A stretch of 64,000 nt of DNA from Gnetum montanum (taxonomy: Eukaryota > Streptophyta > Gnetopsida > Gnetales > Gnetaceae), in the NCBI GenBank assembly GCA_015680685.1, contig MNCI01008036.1:234910-298909 (forward strand). The letters are read 5' to 3'. The notes beneath the pieces are model-generated. The model was given only the letters and a program-made list of their open reading frames with translations, had not been told where the DNA came from and did not search any database. Made by a program: the position numbers and the translations under genes. This document shows positions 63,563 through 64,000 of the stretch, one piece after another. Numbering within the stretch: the first letter of the stretch is position 1; each line of letters begins with the position of its first letter.

Positions 63563-64000
63563 GAGGACCATACCATGCAAGGACTTATTTGACTTCCTGA
63601 TATGGAATGACACAGAATGGTAAGAGGTTCATGAGAACATCCTCGCACATAGGAAAATAGAAAAGTATGAAGAATATCGCATCCCTTTGAAGCCACACCT
63701 CATCTGAACCTTTGATTCCTTTCCAATTCTGGAAACTACAAAAGTCACAAATTTATTAAGGTTGTATTAATGAAAAAGGGACTACACGTTTCCAAAATAA
63801 GGAAAACCATAGAGTGTGTGGATGGGTGGATGATGTGGACTCACTACTTATTACATAAAAATAAACCATGTCCTAGTTGTCAGTGACAACATTCAAAGTC
63901 AGAAACCAGACATCAACAATCAAATCACAAATGATACAAACCACCATCAAGTATCACATTCCCATTGTACCTAGCACCTTATTAGCAAAAAGAATAGAGG

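Larger units (their letters stand above)
61900..64000 (-). mobile_element. E5: 3' part of a Ty3/gypsy element, continues past the window
   Basis: Read leftwards from the right edge: 3' noncoding blocks shared with C (two copies of the GTGCTTTGAATYCTCAT segment at 63380-63580, the GTGGGTCCTCC-like block near 62917), then CTCAAGGACAAGTTTTCATT and the tract ATGGGGGTA (62205-62197), then an LTR starting TGATGAGTCATG at 62196. The far LTR end was not found. A TATAAAAG box (complement near 62042-62050) lies about 145 bp into it. Coding regions are outside the window. Confidence 0.7.

Overview
The window is plant nuclear DNA, most likely from a gymnosperm. It is AT-rich and gene-poor, with multi-kilobase introns and layers of old, nested LTR retrotransposons. 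No bacterial or organellar gene organisation is visible. I see two host genes. (1) A seven-exon gene on the minus strand (18251-35942) encodes a chloroplast EcfT/CbiQ-type transporter subunit that I recognise as ABCI12. I assembled it by eye from short exons; its third intron is about 12.7 kb. (2) An apparently intronless CLAVATA1/BAM-like leucine-rich-repeat receptor kinase lies on the plus strand (58280-61405). It has a recent in-frame 141-bp duplication in its ectodomain.

Most of the rest is one group of related Ty3/gypsy (Athila/Tat-like) elements. They share an Asp-tRNA primer binding site, LTR ends TGATGA...TCATCA, a homologous R-U5 region, a TATAAATA box and a common Gag. From left to right: E1 (1-6050, minus; Gag and protease only); A (8464-14501, plus; Gag only); B (20166-29535, plus; full Gag-PR-RT-RNase H-INT, inserted antisense in ABCI12 intron 3 and damaged by assembly gaps); a three-level nest at 37584-51276; and E5 (about 61900 to the window end, minus; only its 3' part is present). 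In the nest, non-autonomous element D (TSD AAGAT) carries element C (38074-47381, minus; RNase H and integrase deleted) inside its 5' LTR. C in turn carries a solo LTR (40091-40882, TSD GGGCC). A separate 2.36-kb solo LTR of another family (52279-54641, TSD AATCT), a degenerate integrase fragment, an RTE-type LINE copy with further LINE tails, and several tRNA-derived SINE-like copies fill the remaining space.

The most unusual structure is at 47555-48027 in element D. The 5' LTR is followed by a complete 75-nt complement of a mature tRNA-Asp, including the CCA tail, and then by an inverted copy of the last 196 bp of the LTR. This looks like a fixed reverse-transcription by-product in which the tRNA primer was copied end to end. 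D also carries a 1.9-kb coiled-coil reading frame with 14 in-frame stops and no frameshift. Across the LTRs I also see a conserved stem-loop that embeds the AATAAA signal, with an inner stem that differs between families but keeps its pairing. Each family also has its own palindromic motif array just upstream of TATAAATA.
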